The notes under the pieces were generated by a model that did not search any database, had not been told where the DNA came from, and saw nothing but the letters and a program-made list of their open reading frames with translations. The position numbers were made by a program, and so were the translations under genes. 64,000 bases of DNA from Spinellus fusiger. Lineage: Eukaryota > Mucoromycota > Mucoromycetes > Mucorales > Phycomycetaceae. The stretch covers positions 806,001 through 870,000 of the forward strand of contig JALLLS010000003.1 of NCBI GenBank assembly GCA_025094145.1, given 5' to 3'. Each line of letters begins with the position of its first letter. Position 1 is the stretch's first letter. Positions 13,001 through 25,365 of the stretch are shown piece after piece.

Positions 13001-16000
13001 TCGATATATCATTTCCATTTTCTGAGCGTGGTGTGGAAGTGGGTTTCATGTCTTCAAATTCAGAAATATGATAGACATCTTTTATGTGAATGTTGATGTT
13101 GTAAATGATTTCTTGTTTACGCGCCTACATGCAAATATCACTTGTAAGATTCCTTTTCTTCTTTTTTTTTCTTTTCTTTTTATTTGGAGATAGTAATAAT
13201 AAATAACTTACTGTGATGATCTGGACATATGTTTGTCCCACTTTCACAGTGACAGTAGTAGATGATTTGGAATGGCTACTTTTGATCACTGAGTAAAAGA
13301 CCGTGTATTGTTCCTTTTCAGAGCTCACTAAAGACAATCATCGTTATTCCATCAATTCTTTTCTTTTCTAGTGGTGGTGGTGGTGGTGTAATGAAATAAT
13401 ACATTTACTTACATGTACTCTCTGGTAGTCTTATTTCTGATGGAGCTACAAACTCATAAAGATCCGTAAGCGATGTCACAAATATTGCTTTTTTGAGGAG
13501 TTTATCGGTCACCAGACGAGGGAGCTTCTGGATATAACATGCAAAGCTAGTGTTGACATTGAAAACATACATGGCATGGAGATAATTGTTCACTTCATTG
13601 AATATCAATTGAAAGAATTGTGTTAGCCAATGAGCCGGTATTTCTGCTTTGTTGCTAGAGTAGGTAAGATCAAAGATCAATTCAAATGGGTGATCGAGGA
13701 AAGGCTCCATTACCTAGTAGTAGTAGTTGGTAATGTTTTTTTTTATAGATCAATTGAAAAAGATGGAAAGTTAATACGTCAAATAAATAAATAAATAAAT
13801 AAAGTGAGAAAACAGTTCACAGAATATCCTATCTTATCTGTCTTATGGATACATTACCCTTAACATGTAATAGATCAAAAGTTCAAAATCGCATGTCTCT
13901 TTGTCCAAATTTCGAATAAGCAGATAAAAGACAGGACGTCGACCTTTGCTCATGCCACCTTGAAAGAATATATTCAAGGCACTAATTGGTGTGACATCAC
14001 GATGGTTATTGCGACGAATAAACTCACTGTAGTAGTGGTTACTGTTAGTCAACGCATAGTTTCGATTTGTTAAAAATTCACTCTCGGATATATCTGTAGG
14101 TCGACCCAATTGAGCCAGCAAATTAGATAGCTTATCAATAATCTTCTTTCGATCAAGCAATATCTGTGTATCGACGACATCTTTGATCTTTTGCCCCGCA
14201 AAATCCCTTGAAAGACGCTCGAGATTATTGAAAAGATAACAATGCAATTTAGAATAAATCGACTGCTCTATATGAGAACATTTGACCAGCTCTTTTGATG
14301 TTTCTATGGGCAAGGCTGATATTTCCCGTAAGAAACTAGTAACTTTGTAAATGTTACTTGTTAGAAAATCATTCAGTACAGTCATATGTGTCTCTTTTGC
14401 ACCAAAAAGAACATTATTGGCTAGATTCTGCATGACACGGGTAGCTTGAAGTTGAAGCTTGTGTATGTTTTTGTTACGAGGAATGGCTTGTTTCGAGAAT
14501 TCAGTATTTTCTGGGCTCAAGATGGCAGGACTGAATAGGCGTAAAAATACAAATCCACTGACTGCCATGTATTTTGATTCAGGAAAGCGTACACGAACAG
14601 CTTCTACAAGAAGAGCCAGTTCTTCTCTGAAAGCTCTAAAGTGCGAATAAAGAATAATAATTATCATATGAAAACTTCTTCCTTTCTCTTTTCCTTCTCA
14701 AGATCCACACTGTTACCTTGGAGCATTAGCTGCTGATGAACAAATAGCATTCAGTAAAAGCTCTGTTGCGCGCACAACATTCTGCTTATTTCGAGAAATA
14801 TCCTCTGTTGGTTCCATCTTTTGAGGATCAAGCTCCCATGTTGTTTCTTTATCACTCAAAGCATTGATGGCTATCATAGCAGGTTCAAGTGTCTCACGAA
14901 TATATTCAGTACATGTCATGGTAGCAAACATGGACAATATCTTGGTAGACATGGTAGTACTTCGAAGGAGAGTTGCCTCTTGCTCTAAATCTATGTGTAT
15001 TAATAAAACGAAACCTCACTTTCTTCTTTAAAATAATAATAATAAAATAAAAAACTGACTAACTAACTGACTAACCTGTAGACTCGATTTCTTTTGTTGC
15101 TACAGCCTTTAATAGACAAGATATCTTTCCTCGTGCCTCAAAGCAGACCAAAAGCACTTCTGCTACTGCAGATGCATCTAAAGAAGAACACACCTTGCAA
15201 AGAGAGAGAGCGACCTCCATATTGTTTTCCACAACTATCTATATCCTACTGTTAAGAGACACTATATTAAGTCAATCACTTACATCCACGAGTTTCTCAT
15301 ATCGATCCATCATAATATTCTCTGCCAGTGTTTCAAATTCAGTGCCTTGGTTCAGTATGTTGGTCAAGATTTGCATAAAGGCCGTTCTTATTCGTACATC
15401 TTCGTGATAACCCATGGCCAAGGAGTATTTGAGACCAGCATCAATATTAGCACTTAGAAGATTAGACATGGCCAAGATAGTGTTTTCTTTCAAAGGAGTC
15501 CAATCTGGAAAGCTGTCCATCTATTGAACAATGTAATGTGTTGGCATATTCTTCCGTGTCATTTTTCTTTTTATGCACTAAACAACAATGGATGCCAACA
15601 ACTTACCTTTGAGTTCATTTCTATAGATTCCTTTCCATTTCTCATATTAAAAGTACTCCCCATGTCTGCCTTTATGATTATTATTGACATGGAGTAGAAT
15701 CATAAACAAACAGGCTCGATGTTTTATAACTTACCTCATTCAAGTGATATTTGTTCAACAATTTCAAAAAGAACGAAAAGTACTTTGAGAAAAGTGTATA
15801 CTTTACTTGACTTGCATCCAACTGTCTTTCACTCTCTGAAGATTGTAAAGGCAATTGATGAAGAATTCCTACAATGGCCTTTAAGCAGGCCTGATCAAGA
15901 TCTCTGTTTAGTTTTTCATTTGGTAGATTATCCTAAAGCAGCAGCAACTTAATATCGGATTTCTGTTCAATTGTATACTCTTACCAACGCAAATTCATTC

Positions 16001-19000
16001 ACCCACTCTACAGTAATCTCAAGCAGTTTGTTTCGTAATTTCACTTCATTTCGAATAATGATCTGCTCTTTTTTAGACATTAATACTTCTATAAGAGCAC
16101 ACAGTTTGATCTTGATCCGAATAGAGACATAATCACTAGGCACTTCATTGATATACTTGGTGAATTGATATATCAGCGTGCTGAAATCCACAATGAGCAA
16201 GCACTCTGCAGGATCAACCAGTCGATCTAAAATGAGCCTTAGTACTGACTCAGCCTGTTCTACAAACAATATAGATTGAGCTCCTGCCAAAGCATCTCTA
16301 CTTGATGCAAAACATCGATCCATGGATTCCTCAAAGTATTTAAACAATAGTACATAAAGAGCAGGTGCCAAGTCATGACCAAGAATATCCTTGGCACTTT
16401 CTCGAATAAACACATTTTCAGATACTAAGAGATCCACCATGTCTCTCATAAATTTATCCGCTTGGACAGAAGGTTCACTGGAAAATGATGTGCGGCGCTG
16501 GATATCCTTTCCATCATAATCCACTCCAGAAGACAGACAGCATCCACCCAAGGCAGCCAAGAATCCAGTATAATTCTGCCATTCAGCCGACTTATCATAC
16601 TCTGGCTCCATAGATCCCTGAAGCAAGACCATGTTGATCGTGGTATTTGACCGTATACTATTGCTGTTCTTTCTTTCATTATTAACTTCGAATCCATCCT
16701 CAGAACGACTAATACTTGATGTCAAGACTTTCCAGCGCTTCCAAGTTTCTTCCCAAGCTGCCAAAACACCAGGAGTATCTCCAGTCATCATTCTCATGTA
16801 TTTCCGAATGATTTTTTGTTGTGCCTTCCGACCAATGAACACCTTGCCTTCTTCTGAAAGTTTAGTATAGATGGATCGGTTACAAAACAGTGTAATTTGG
16901 TTGAGTTGTGGGGTGTCATGTTCTGCTGTGAGATCGGTTTCTACACATAAATGGTGGAAAGATCGAATGGCATCAGAACAGATGGCCCGGTTGGAGGAAG
17001 ATAGGGAGACAAGAAGAGCAATTTCAAGAGCTACCAAGGCTTGCAATCGCTCTCTTATGTTGGATCCATCCGTAGCTGAATGCTATAAATAAACAAAAAC
17101 AAGACAAAACAAAAGATGAGTCTTTTTCCTTCTTTTCTGTTGTTATCGCCATGAGGATGTCTGTGTATATTCACTGATATTGCTATAGAGTGTCTTCTTT
17201 TTCTTCTTCTACTCCTTTAATTTTTCTTTTCTTTTCTTATATATAAATATATCACTTCTTACCTGATGCCTACGTAAAAAGTCATTTCTTGACGAGAGGA
17301 GACTCACCAAGAGACTCAATAAGGGTTTTGGACCTAAATCACTGTTACAATCCAGGATGTATCGTGCTATTGTAAACATAATATGTGATGAGATCCTCCA
17401 GAAACTAGGCACGGGTGATAGATCAGAACTCCATTTCTCAATCATAGAAATGCCATGCAGTTTAGATAAACACTCAGCAGCAGCTTTGCGTATTGAATCT
17501 TCAGGGTGTTGTACTAGATTAGCGATGCCTATCATGAATCCACTGTTTTGCTCCAAATGTTCACTTTCTTTTCCCTAGAATCAAGTAGACATACAAACAT
17601 ACATATAATTAATACACAAATACATAACAAAACAAAAAAACAAAACAAAAAAAAATCTCTATTTTATACACACAAGCAGAATCAGAAGAGGGTCTCTTGT
17701 AAACAGATACAACAGGGATTGAAGCAGCTCCAGTTGACTTTGTGCCAGCGTCACTGTTTTTTTTCTCAGTGTTCTTCGTTGTCCATACACAGAATGAGTA
17801 TAATACTGAGGAGAAAGATCGAGCTTTGGCAAAGTGCTAAACTCAACACCAATGACTTGCAGCAACAATTGTTTTAATACTTTACATAATGAATCATACA
17901 TTGAGCTCAGAGTTGGACGCCATGGTAAGGGATGCTCCTCTTGAGCAAGAGCGAGACATGCCTTGGCAAGAGCAATTTTAAACAGAATAGGCGTATCTTC
18001 CTCAAGACACGATGGAATAAGATGTTGGAGGGTATAGTTTGGATGAAGACATAAGTTGACCAAAAGATATTCATTCACAAGTGTCTGTGTGTCTGTAGCA
18101 TACTCTACATGATGTGATGATACTAAAGAAGGGTCGGAGACTGGTGTCGACACAAAGCTCCATACGATATCTTTTATCTCTTCTCTACTCTCAGCAACAA
18201 TTGTATGTAAAAGAGATTGGCTGGTGGGGGGTAAAAAAGTGGATGCTTTGTAAAAATCCAAATAACATTGAGCTGCAATATCGGCCGTGCGTGGGGTTTT
18301 CAACGCTTTTTTCAAAGTGCCTAGAAAATTCGACTTTTTTTTTTCCCTACTATGAATCAAAAAAGACAATGCAGTTTACTTACTCTTTTATTGGGAGAGG
18401 AAGAATCTTCTGAGAAGGCATGGTCAAGAAGATCGGGAGAAAGAACAAGTAAGAGTGTCTGAAGTGGCCATAAGGATGTCTTGTTGCTGGCCTGTTCTGT
18501 AGTGGAGCTGCATACATCAAAGAGCACCTGTGCTCCCTGCATGGCTTGGTCTTGGTCTTGGTTTTCACACACTTGTGTAAGTTCTTCAGGGCATACTTCA
18601 ATCCAGTGCCATATTGCTTTTCTCATTATTTTCGAAAGTACTATTTTGTTTTGGTATTCCATGGATAAGAAGTAGGGGCTTAACTCTATACAACACCAAA
18701 GAAGAGTAAGTAAGTGGTCTTCCTCATTCCATCTCTATTCATTACCAGACAAGACTCTGTGTAAATGCTGCTTTGTAAGACGACTTGACTCTAGTATGTA
18801 CAATTCAGGTGGAATGGGATCACTGAGTTCTTTGATAGAAGCCAATGTTTGAACAGCACTTTTGATTTTGGCATAATAAGTAACCCAGTTACTTGCACTG
18901 ACATAATAAAGTACAGAACTGGTTGCCTTGTAGATTTCTGCAGTGATATCCACAATAACAGGATCCAAATGAGTCACTGTGTCACTCGAGCAATCTAGAC

Positions 19001-19708
19001 TCGATGTGATGTGCTCTACTGTGTCTTGGATCCAGTGGACTTGGTTTAGAAAGCGAGTCATCAAGACAAGGATAAATGTCACTAATGCTTCATCCAAGGG
19101 AGGTACCTCTGTGACATTAAAATTCTGTTTGTCTTCATTAGTTGCTATGGTATTTGTTTCATAGCTTTTTATAGTAGAAGTGTCTGATAACTTTGAAGTG
19201 GATAACTTGGGATCTTTGTGGCAGTTCCATTGGTGCTGCATGCATGATGATAATAGACGCAAGATAAAGAGCTGAGACTGCAGTACATCAAAGGGTGGTA
19301 GTTGCTCATAGCTAGTTATTGTTGTATAATTCTAAATTCCAATTGTAGAATAGACATTAGACTACTATAGACAGACAAGAGCAGATAAAACGTACACTAG
19401 AGACACTCTCAAGTACAGTACCAAGTGTATTGGCAATCGTGGATAACTTGTGCTGTGAGAGTTCAATAATGGCTGTCACTGTTGCAGTAGAGTTTTGTTA
19501 TATATCTATAAAAGAAGAACCCTTCCTGTACTCCTTTTACCTGTCTGTTGCACAATTGGGTCTTGTTCAAGACTCTCTAGATTTCTTCCAGTGGTAATAG
19601 GTAGCTGTACCAACATAGAACAGAGTGAGTTAAATTCACTGATTGACCACTTACTCGCACAGCGACTCTATTAATGAGGCTCATAATCACTTTAGTATTT
19701 GAGCGCAT
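10086..19708 (-). CDS. Neurofibromin/IRA-type Ras GTPase-activating protein
   Basis: A very large gene with dozens of short introns. The start is read at 19708 (MRSNTKVIMSLINRVAVR) and the stop at 10086 (LLERITE). It should encode well over 2,000 aa, though not every exon was resolved. The GAP-related domain lies at about 15000-13850. The arginine finger is the R of TLLRSTTMSTKILSMF (codon 14964-14962), followed by CTEYIRETLEPAM and FLRLFSPAILSPENTEF. After it comes a Sec14-like module (FFQGGMSKGRRPVFYL, DHPFELIFDLTYSSN) and a PH-like stretch (VKVGQTYVQIITV), as in human NF1 and yeast Ira1/Ira2. The N- and C-terminal flanks are helical and Leu-rich, fitting the HEAT/ARM regions. It turns off Ras at membranes by stimulating GTP hydrolysis. 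Its size and domain order make the call safe. Confidence 0.9.
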
Positions 19709-20136
19709 AGTAGAAGAATAATTTGAGATATATCTACAAGGAAAAAGAAGGAAGAACTAAAAAGGTAAGTTAAAAGGCGAATAAGATCACTATTGCATAA
19801 GTACAGAAAGTATTATGGACCACTTGTCTGAGTGTGAATTCCCTGTTGGGATAAAAAGGAAAGCAGAAGCAGAAGAAGGAAAAAGAGGAAAAGAGGCAGG
19901 TTTCCTTTTCTTTCTCTTTTGCCTTCTTGGTTTCTTCTTTTCTCGATTTCTTGATTAGCTTCTGGTCACAATTTTACTCCATTTTACATGCTTCTGCCTT
20001 CTGACTTTAAACATGCTATAGTGTGCCTTTTTTTTTTCTTTTTCCAGAAGACAATCTTATTTATTGTTCCTACACCAAGTCACATGCTGCAATGAAGAAG
20101 TCTAACCGGGGATCTATAATGTGTGTATGTTCATTC
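19709..20136. other. Upstream region of the RasGAP gene
   Basis: About 430 bp upstream of the RasGAP start. It holds purine-rich and pyrimidine-rich runs (GAAGCAGAAGAAGG near 19862, T-rich near 20030). No gene or defined motif is seen. Confidence 0.5.
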
Positions 20137-20626
20137 TTAATGTAGGAAAGGGAGCTGAATAGTATGAGAGATGAGAAGAGGTGTAGAGTATAAAGTATAA
20201 ATAGCTGATGATAGCATATCTGTATCTTTGGGTGAGAAGAGTGAAGGGAGCATGGGCACGTTAAGAGACTTTAGTGGATCAAAATGGAGTGCCTTAAGAC
20301 ATGGTAGCTCAGTAAGCATGCCAGATCTTCTGTATCACCACTCTAAACACTTGACTTTTTGAATGAACAAAAAACATTGAATATCTATGTGTGTACAACA
20401 CGCACTCGAGAAGGAATGAAGGTTGAGGAAGGACTGTCACTACCAAGACAATAAGATAGAACTGTTGGCCAGATGTGCCTTTCTTTTCATTGAGGGAGGG
20501 TTTAGAGTGTTCAAATGGCGATATTGTCCGTTTGAAGTGTTCTTGTGCAATTATCGGGATCGACTGCCTGTTTCTGTGTTCTTGTGTACCTAACAGAATA
20601 AAGCTGCAGACATTTAAACTAGACAT
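20137..20626 (-). CDS. Hypothetical ORF pair, unrecognised
   Basis: Two open frames overlap by about 10 bp: 20626-20309 (starts MSSLNVCSFILLG) and 20319-20137 (starts MLTELPCLKALHFDP). Local GC is higher than the flanks, as in exons of this window, and an intron could join the two. I recognise no family, and no clear splice pair or promoter is visible. It may be a decayed gene. Confidence 0.2.
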
Positions 20627-20639
20627 TTTATTATGATTT

Positions 20640-21971
20640 AACTTATTTTATTATTTAGTTGATGTATAGAATACTATTTCTTTATAGGAAATGGAAATGG
20701 ACCATTGATAAACATATAAGTAAATTAATACTTTATAATATGTAAAGTAACACTTTATGAATTATATTTTTATCCTCTCCTCAACTGCCATAATATGCAG
20801 TTTACAAAAATAAAAAAAAACATACTCAATCTAATAGGCTGGCTTAGTCATGTTATATTCTAAATATGCTTTAGCTCATAGGATATATATTCAATCTGAT
20901 AGTTATTGTGAGGCATTATTAAAAATAATCATCGGTATAGATGAGAACAAAAATAAATACATATAAATAATCTTAGTTGGTATTTAAATAGTCAGGTAGA
21001 TATACTGTTAAAAATTATGTATTAGAGTGTAATCAATAAAAATAGATATCTACACTAAATCATCAGACTGGATTGCATTAGTATCTCTATGAGAATAATT
21101 TAGAATTCTAGTAAAAAGTATTTATATTTAACAATCAAGTCAAATACTATTTACTCTTTAGTAATAACAATCCCACAGATATGCGTAAGAGGCAGGATTT
21201 TCCCCCTAAAATATTGATGGTATGGTCGGTAAACCTTCTTTCATGACACATAGGCAATGTCAGATGGGTAAGAATAATTGCTTCCTTTACCTATCCCGTG
21301 TCTTCATATTAAATCTAGTGATATTCTCTCTCTCTCTCTCAGTATAAATAAGAGAAAAAAAGTGTATATTTACATCAGAAGGCTTGTCTTTAATCCACTT
21401 GTGCATATTTATAATGTATTTAAGAAATAGCTCAAGTAATTTAAAAGAGTATCTAATGCTGATGGAAAGTTGAGAGCCTCTTTACTATAGTTTGGGAAGA
21501 AAATACCTATTAAACTCATCAACAATCTTATTGTCAATCTATGATTGAGATGAAAATCTGTAGTTGATAGTTTAAGCAGCAAAAGCAATTAGTCATCTCT
21601 ACTTGATGAACACATCTATTATTTCAATGCCATTTTTTGTCTGTCTAGAGCTTGAAGTCCTGTTATGTGTATTAAGTATGATTTTATTATAACAAAAAGA
21701 AATAGAGAGTAGTCAAAAAGAATATTTAGGCGTAAATGCTATGGAAATGATGTTTTTCCTTTATATGGAACTGTATTTCTAGAATCTAACTTGAAGGCTT
21801 TTATATTATGCAATAGGGTAGGGGTGAAAAAAATTCAGATTCTATTCCTATGAAAGTATGAATAGTAATAAAATAGTATATAGAATATAGTCAATAATGA
21901 ATAAACTATAGATAAACATCTTTTGTCTCTCAATTATAGAGGAAGCAAGGCGCTACAAACACTTGAAGATT
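20640..21971. other. AT-rich intergenic DNA, no gene seen
   Basis: No ORF with recognisable content on either strand; stops are dense in all frames. A short (CT)n run lies near 21326-21340. Confidence 0.6.
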
Positions 21972-22145
21972 TCTCACTGACTTTGGCAGTAAAAGGTCAT
22001 AGTTAAGATCCAGAAACTCGGCTCAGTCATGCAATATTAAAGTTTATTTCTTATTTTTTTAGTTGGATTGCGGACTTAAGGTTTTCATCTGTTGGAATCT
22101 CTACCCTATAATGCTAACTGACTAAATCTATACAACTTTACTAGC
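21972..22145 (+). repeat. Dispersed repeat, copy 2
   Basis: Same orientation as the copy at 9655. The shared core includes GGTCATAGTTAAGATCCAGA and CTCGGCTCAGTCATGCAATA, then diverges into TTGGATTGCGGACTT and a final CTATACAACTTTACTA. Confidence 0.85.
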
Positions 22146-22587
22146 CTTCCAGACACTCCTCTAAGATATTAACATGTGATTTATTTTAAAAGAAATAGTT
22201 AGAAAACAAGAATAAACCAACTCTACAAAGGTGTTACAGCATCATTCTAGTGTCTAGTTAGAGATTACGCCTGACAGCTACACCAGAAGTTTCTCAACAC
22301 ACAAAATTAATATTTTAACTCACACACATCTCCAAGTAAATTATCTGAAAATTTAAATTCTACTTAATTTGGATAATTATTTAGGTTGCATAAAATAACA
22401 GCTGGAATAACATGAACAGTTCAAGATATTGATTTTTCCCTTTCTACCCTTTGAGAATCTTTGCGATACATTAGGTAAATGCAACAGACAAAGGAAGCAC
22501 ATGTTATATTGTTGTTGGTGAAGTCAACTGTGAAACTAAAGAGAGAACCTAATTGATTCTGTTTATGAGATTGTCATGAAAAAAAAG

Positions 22588-23605
22588 TGATGGGGTAAAA
22601 AGAAGTCGGGCCTCTTAAGTTCTGCGCTATTTTTGTACCAAATAATAATAAGAATATACTTTCTCTTTTCTTTTCTCATAAACATACCTTTTTTATATAA
22701 TGTCTGTGCTATATAACATCATACATATCTTCATTAGAACCCCTAAGAGGCATAAAAAAGATACCAACATTGAGAATTTCTCAGCTATCTTACACCAGAG
22801 GCTGAACTTGAACTTCACTCTAATTGAGGTATCTTTTATATTCAATGTGTATGCTTCTACTGCAGGAGGTATGATGGATCCCATGAACTATGACAGAAGC
22901 GTTAGGGGATATAACACTATGTAATAGTATTTTAGCTTGATAATTTTCTAGAAACAAGGAGGCTTGGAAGTGGTAGAGTGATGGTATGGGGCTACTTCAG
23001 TGGAGAGGGTGTCTGGAGATGAATCATAGTGAGAAAGTAAGATAAACTCCAACAAATACATTGGTGTCTTGGGATAGGCCTACTTCCATAAACTCAAATC
23101 TCTCTCGTAAACCCTGAAATCATTTACTACCTACAGGAGGACAATGCAAGACCCTGGAAAAGTAAAACAGCTCAATTGGAAGGTAGAAAATGGTATAATG
23201 ATTACTCTTTATTGATCCTAACAATGTTCTGATCTCAATCCAATAGAGCATCTGTGAGCCCACCTCAAGAAAAACTTTTGGAAGAACAGGATGATATATT
23301 TCAACAACAAAAAAGCTGAATTTTATTGTAGTGCTGGAATAGAGTAAAATATTAAGTGACAGACACTCTCATTGCTAGTATGGGGGCGGAGATACCAGGC
23401 AGTCATTGATGCCAAAGACTGATGGTATTTATTAATTAGCCTTAAAATAACTTATTTTTTGTAGTATAAACACTAATATCTTTATTTATTGAAAGTTTCA
23501 CGTATATATCTAAGAAACTTATTAAGTTATAACATTATCAAGATAAAGTATATAATTATAAAGGACATCTGCATTCTAAAGGCTCGGCTTTTCCCCCATC
23601 ACTAT
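22588..23605 (+). mobile_element. Decayed Tc1/mariner element, copy A, with both terminal repeats
   Basis: The left end (about 22588) reads GTGATGGGGTAAAAAGAAGT, and the right end is its inverted imperfect match (CTTTTCCCCCATCAC, ending about 23605). Between them, plus-strand frames give pieces of a Tc1-type DDE transposase: GSGRVMVWGYFSGEGV near 22975, YYLQEDNARPWKSK near 23130 and the region equivalent to DLNPIEHLWAHLKK near 23230. Stops and frameshifts interrupt every frame, and the N-terminal HTH part is not recognisable. It is a non-autonomous fossil. A related copy lies at 53285-54480 on the other strand. Confidence 0.8.
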
Positions 23606-23649
23606 TTAACAAATAGTGCTACCACAATGAATCAATCCTTAAAGCCATT

Positions 23650-23720
23650 TTCTCTTTCTCTTTTTCTCTCTTTTTCTCTCTTTTTCTCTCTCTTTCTCTC
23701 TCTTTCTCTCTCTTTCTCTC
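23650..23720. repeat. Pyrimidine microsatellite (TTTCTCTC)n
   Basis: Tandem TTTTTCTCTC and CTTTCTCTCT units just outside the right end of Tc1 copy A. Confidence 0.9.
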
Positions 23721-25365
23721 AAAAAAGAGAAGTAAATACCTCACCTTCTTTATTTACTGTAAAGTTTAAAGGTCTTGTTAAATCTACAATGATTGAAGTT
23801 GAGTCCTCTTGAATTAAAACAAACGCAAAACGGGGTGATAAAATACTCTAAATTTACGCCAGTGTCACTCTTAAGACATTTATGACTTCTGCGGTCTTAT
23901 TCACTCTACGCTTTTGTGAACCCTCATTCTCGTGAAAACCTTGTCTCGATGTACAAGATACGTTTTTTTTCGGACCAGTTATTTGTACTACATAGTTGAA
24001 TGATGCTGCACAAGTATAATGACTGAATTTCTAAATGATAACTTTATAACAAAGTAACATTTTTCTTCATAGATTAAAATCTTTATTGTGTAGTTGAGGT
24101 GAATTCTTTTCTAATTTCAATCTTTCCACAAGATAGATTAAGCCAAGGAGTGTTTAATTGAGTGATGGGAGTGGATCTGGGCTTCTGTGCCACGAATTAT
24201 ACTCCTTGTGTTGATGCATTCATTTTTATATTTTATATCCAGCGATACTTTGAGAGAACAGATGACATTCACTAATGTGATTCCATCTGTAGTAGTCATA
24301 CGTCTTAATAGACTGGACACTTGGTGTGTTTATTTTCATTTCTTCATCCATAGAATAGCACATCGAGCACTTGATAGACTTCATTCAAACAAATTGTTCC
24401 GGTACACCGTCTATGACGTACAGTCGCCAAGGGACCCACCAGAGTCTATTCTGTAGCCTTTCTCTTCTACAGATTTGTCAATAGCATGCTTCTATTTTTC
24501 CCAATGAATACACAATCACAAGTCTATCTGTCAGAATTATCTTGAAAAAACCAAAGCACTCTAACAAAACAAAAAAAGGAACTGTTTTCTCTTTGAAATC
24601 ATTCATTGCTTCAAATGTAAGATTAATTGAGACAGGTTGTTGTATTCTTGCACTGCACAGGCAATGATAAAGTTACTTAAATATTATTGTTTAGCACTGT
24701 ATAAACGCGGAGTACACAAGAGTGGTTGGTATATAGCTTTGCCAGACTGCCCAATAAATAATATGATGTACAAATAAACAAAGATGTCATGTGTATTATA
24801 TATATATGTCCATGTCTATAAACATATCTACATTCGTACAGAGATCATAGGGTAGATGTATGAAGCAGGTTTTAATAGAGTGCAAGGTTAAAAATAAAAG
24901 ATGGTATAAAGATACATGTGATAGTGAATACACATGGCTATCTTGCTAAACTTATGTAAAAAAATATGAGTTCTTTTGTAGTATTTAACCATAGAAATGA
25001 TGTGAAGAAAGAGAGAGAGAGATAGAGATAGAGATAGAGATAGAGATAGAAAAGAGTACGGTAAGCTCCACTAAAAGAAAAGAAAAAATCCTTAGTGTAG
25101 TATATTCTGTTTTACTCATAGTTATTGCTCGTTACAATCTGTACAGTTAAATTGTACTTGTACATACTTATAAACAAACAGCTACTCATGATTTAATACA
25201 TTTTATTACTCTATAGATTTGTTTATCTCTTATTGCATTATACTGTTCTTTACGCAAGGATTCACATGCAAGCAGCCGTATCACATGAATGTCTGCATGA
25301 ATGTATGTTATGTATGTTATGTATGTATGCATGTGTATTTCTATTTATTTTGCTTTGTATATTTT
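23721..25365. other. Intergenic DNA, no gene supported
   Basis: No recognisable coding region. There is a (GATAGA)n run at about 25014-25051 and an ATGTATGT-type run near 25300-25330, downstream of the MRD1 stop. The frame at 24187-24456 (ends RDPPESIL) is of unknown meaning and lacks family similarity that I can see. Confidence 0.5.
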
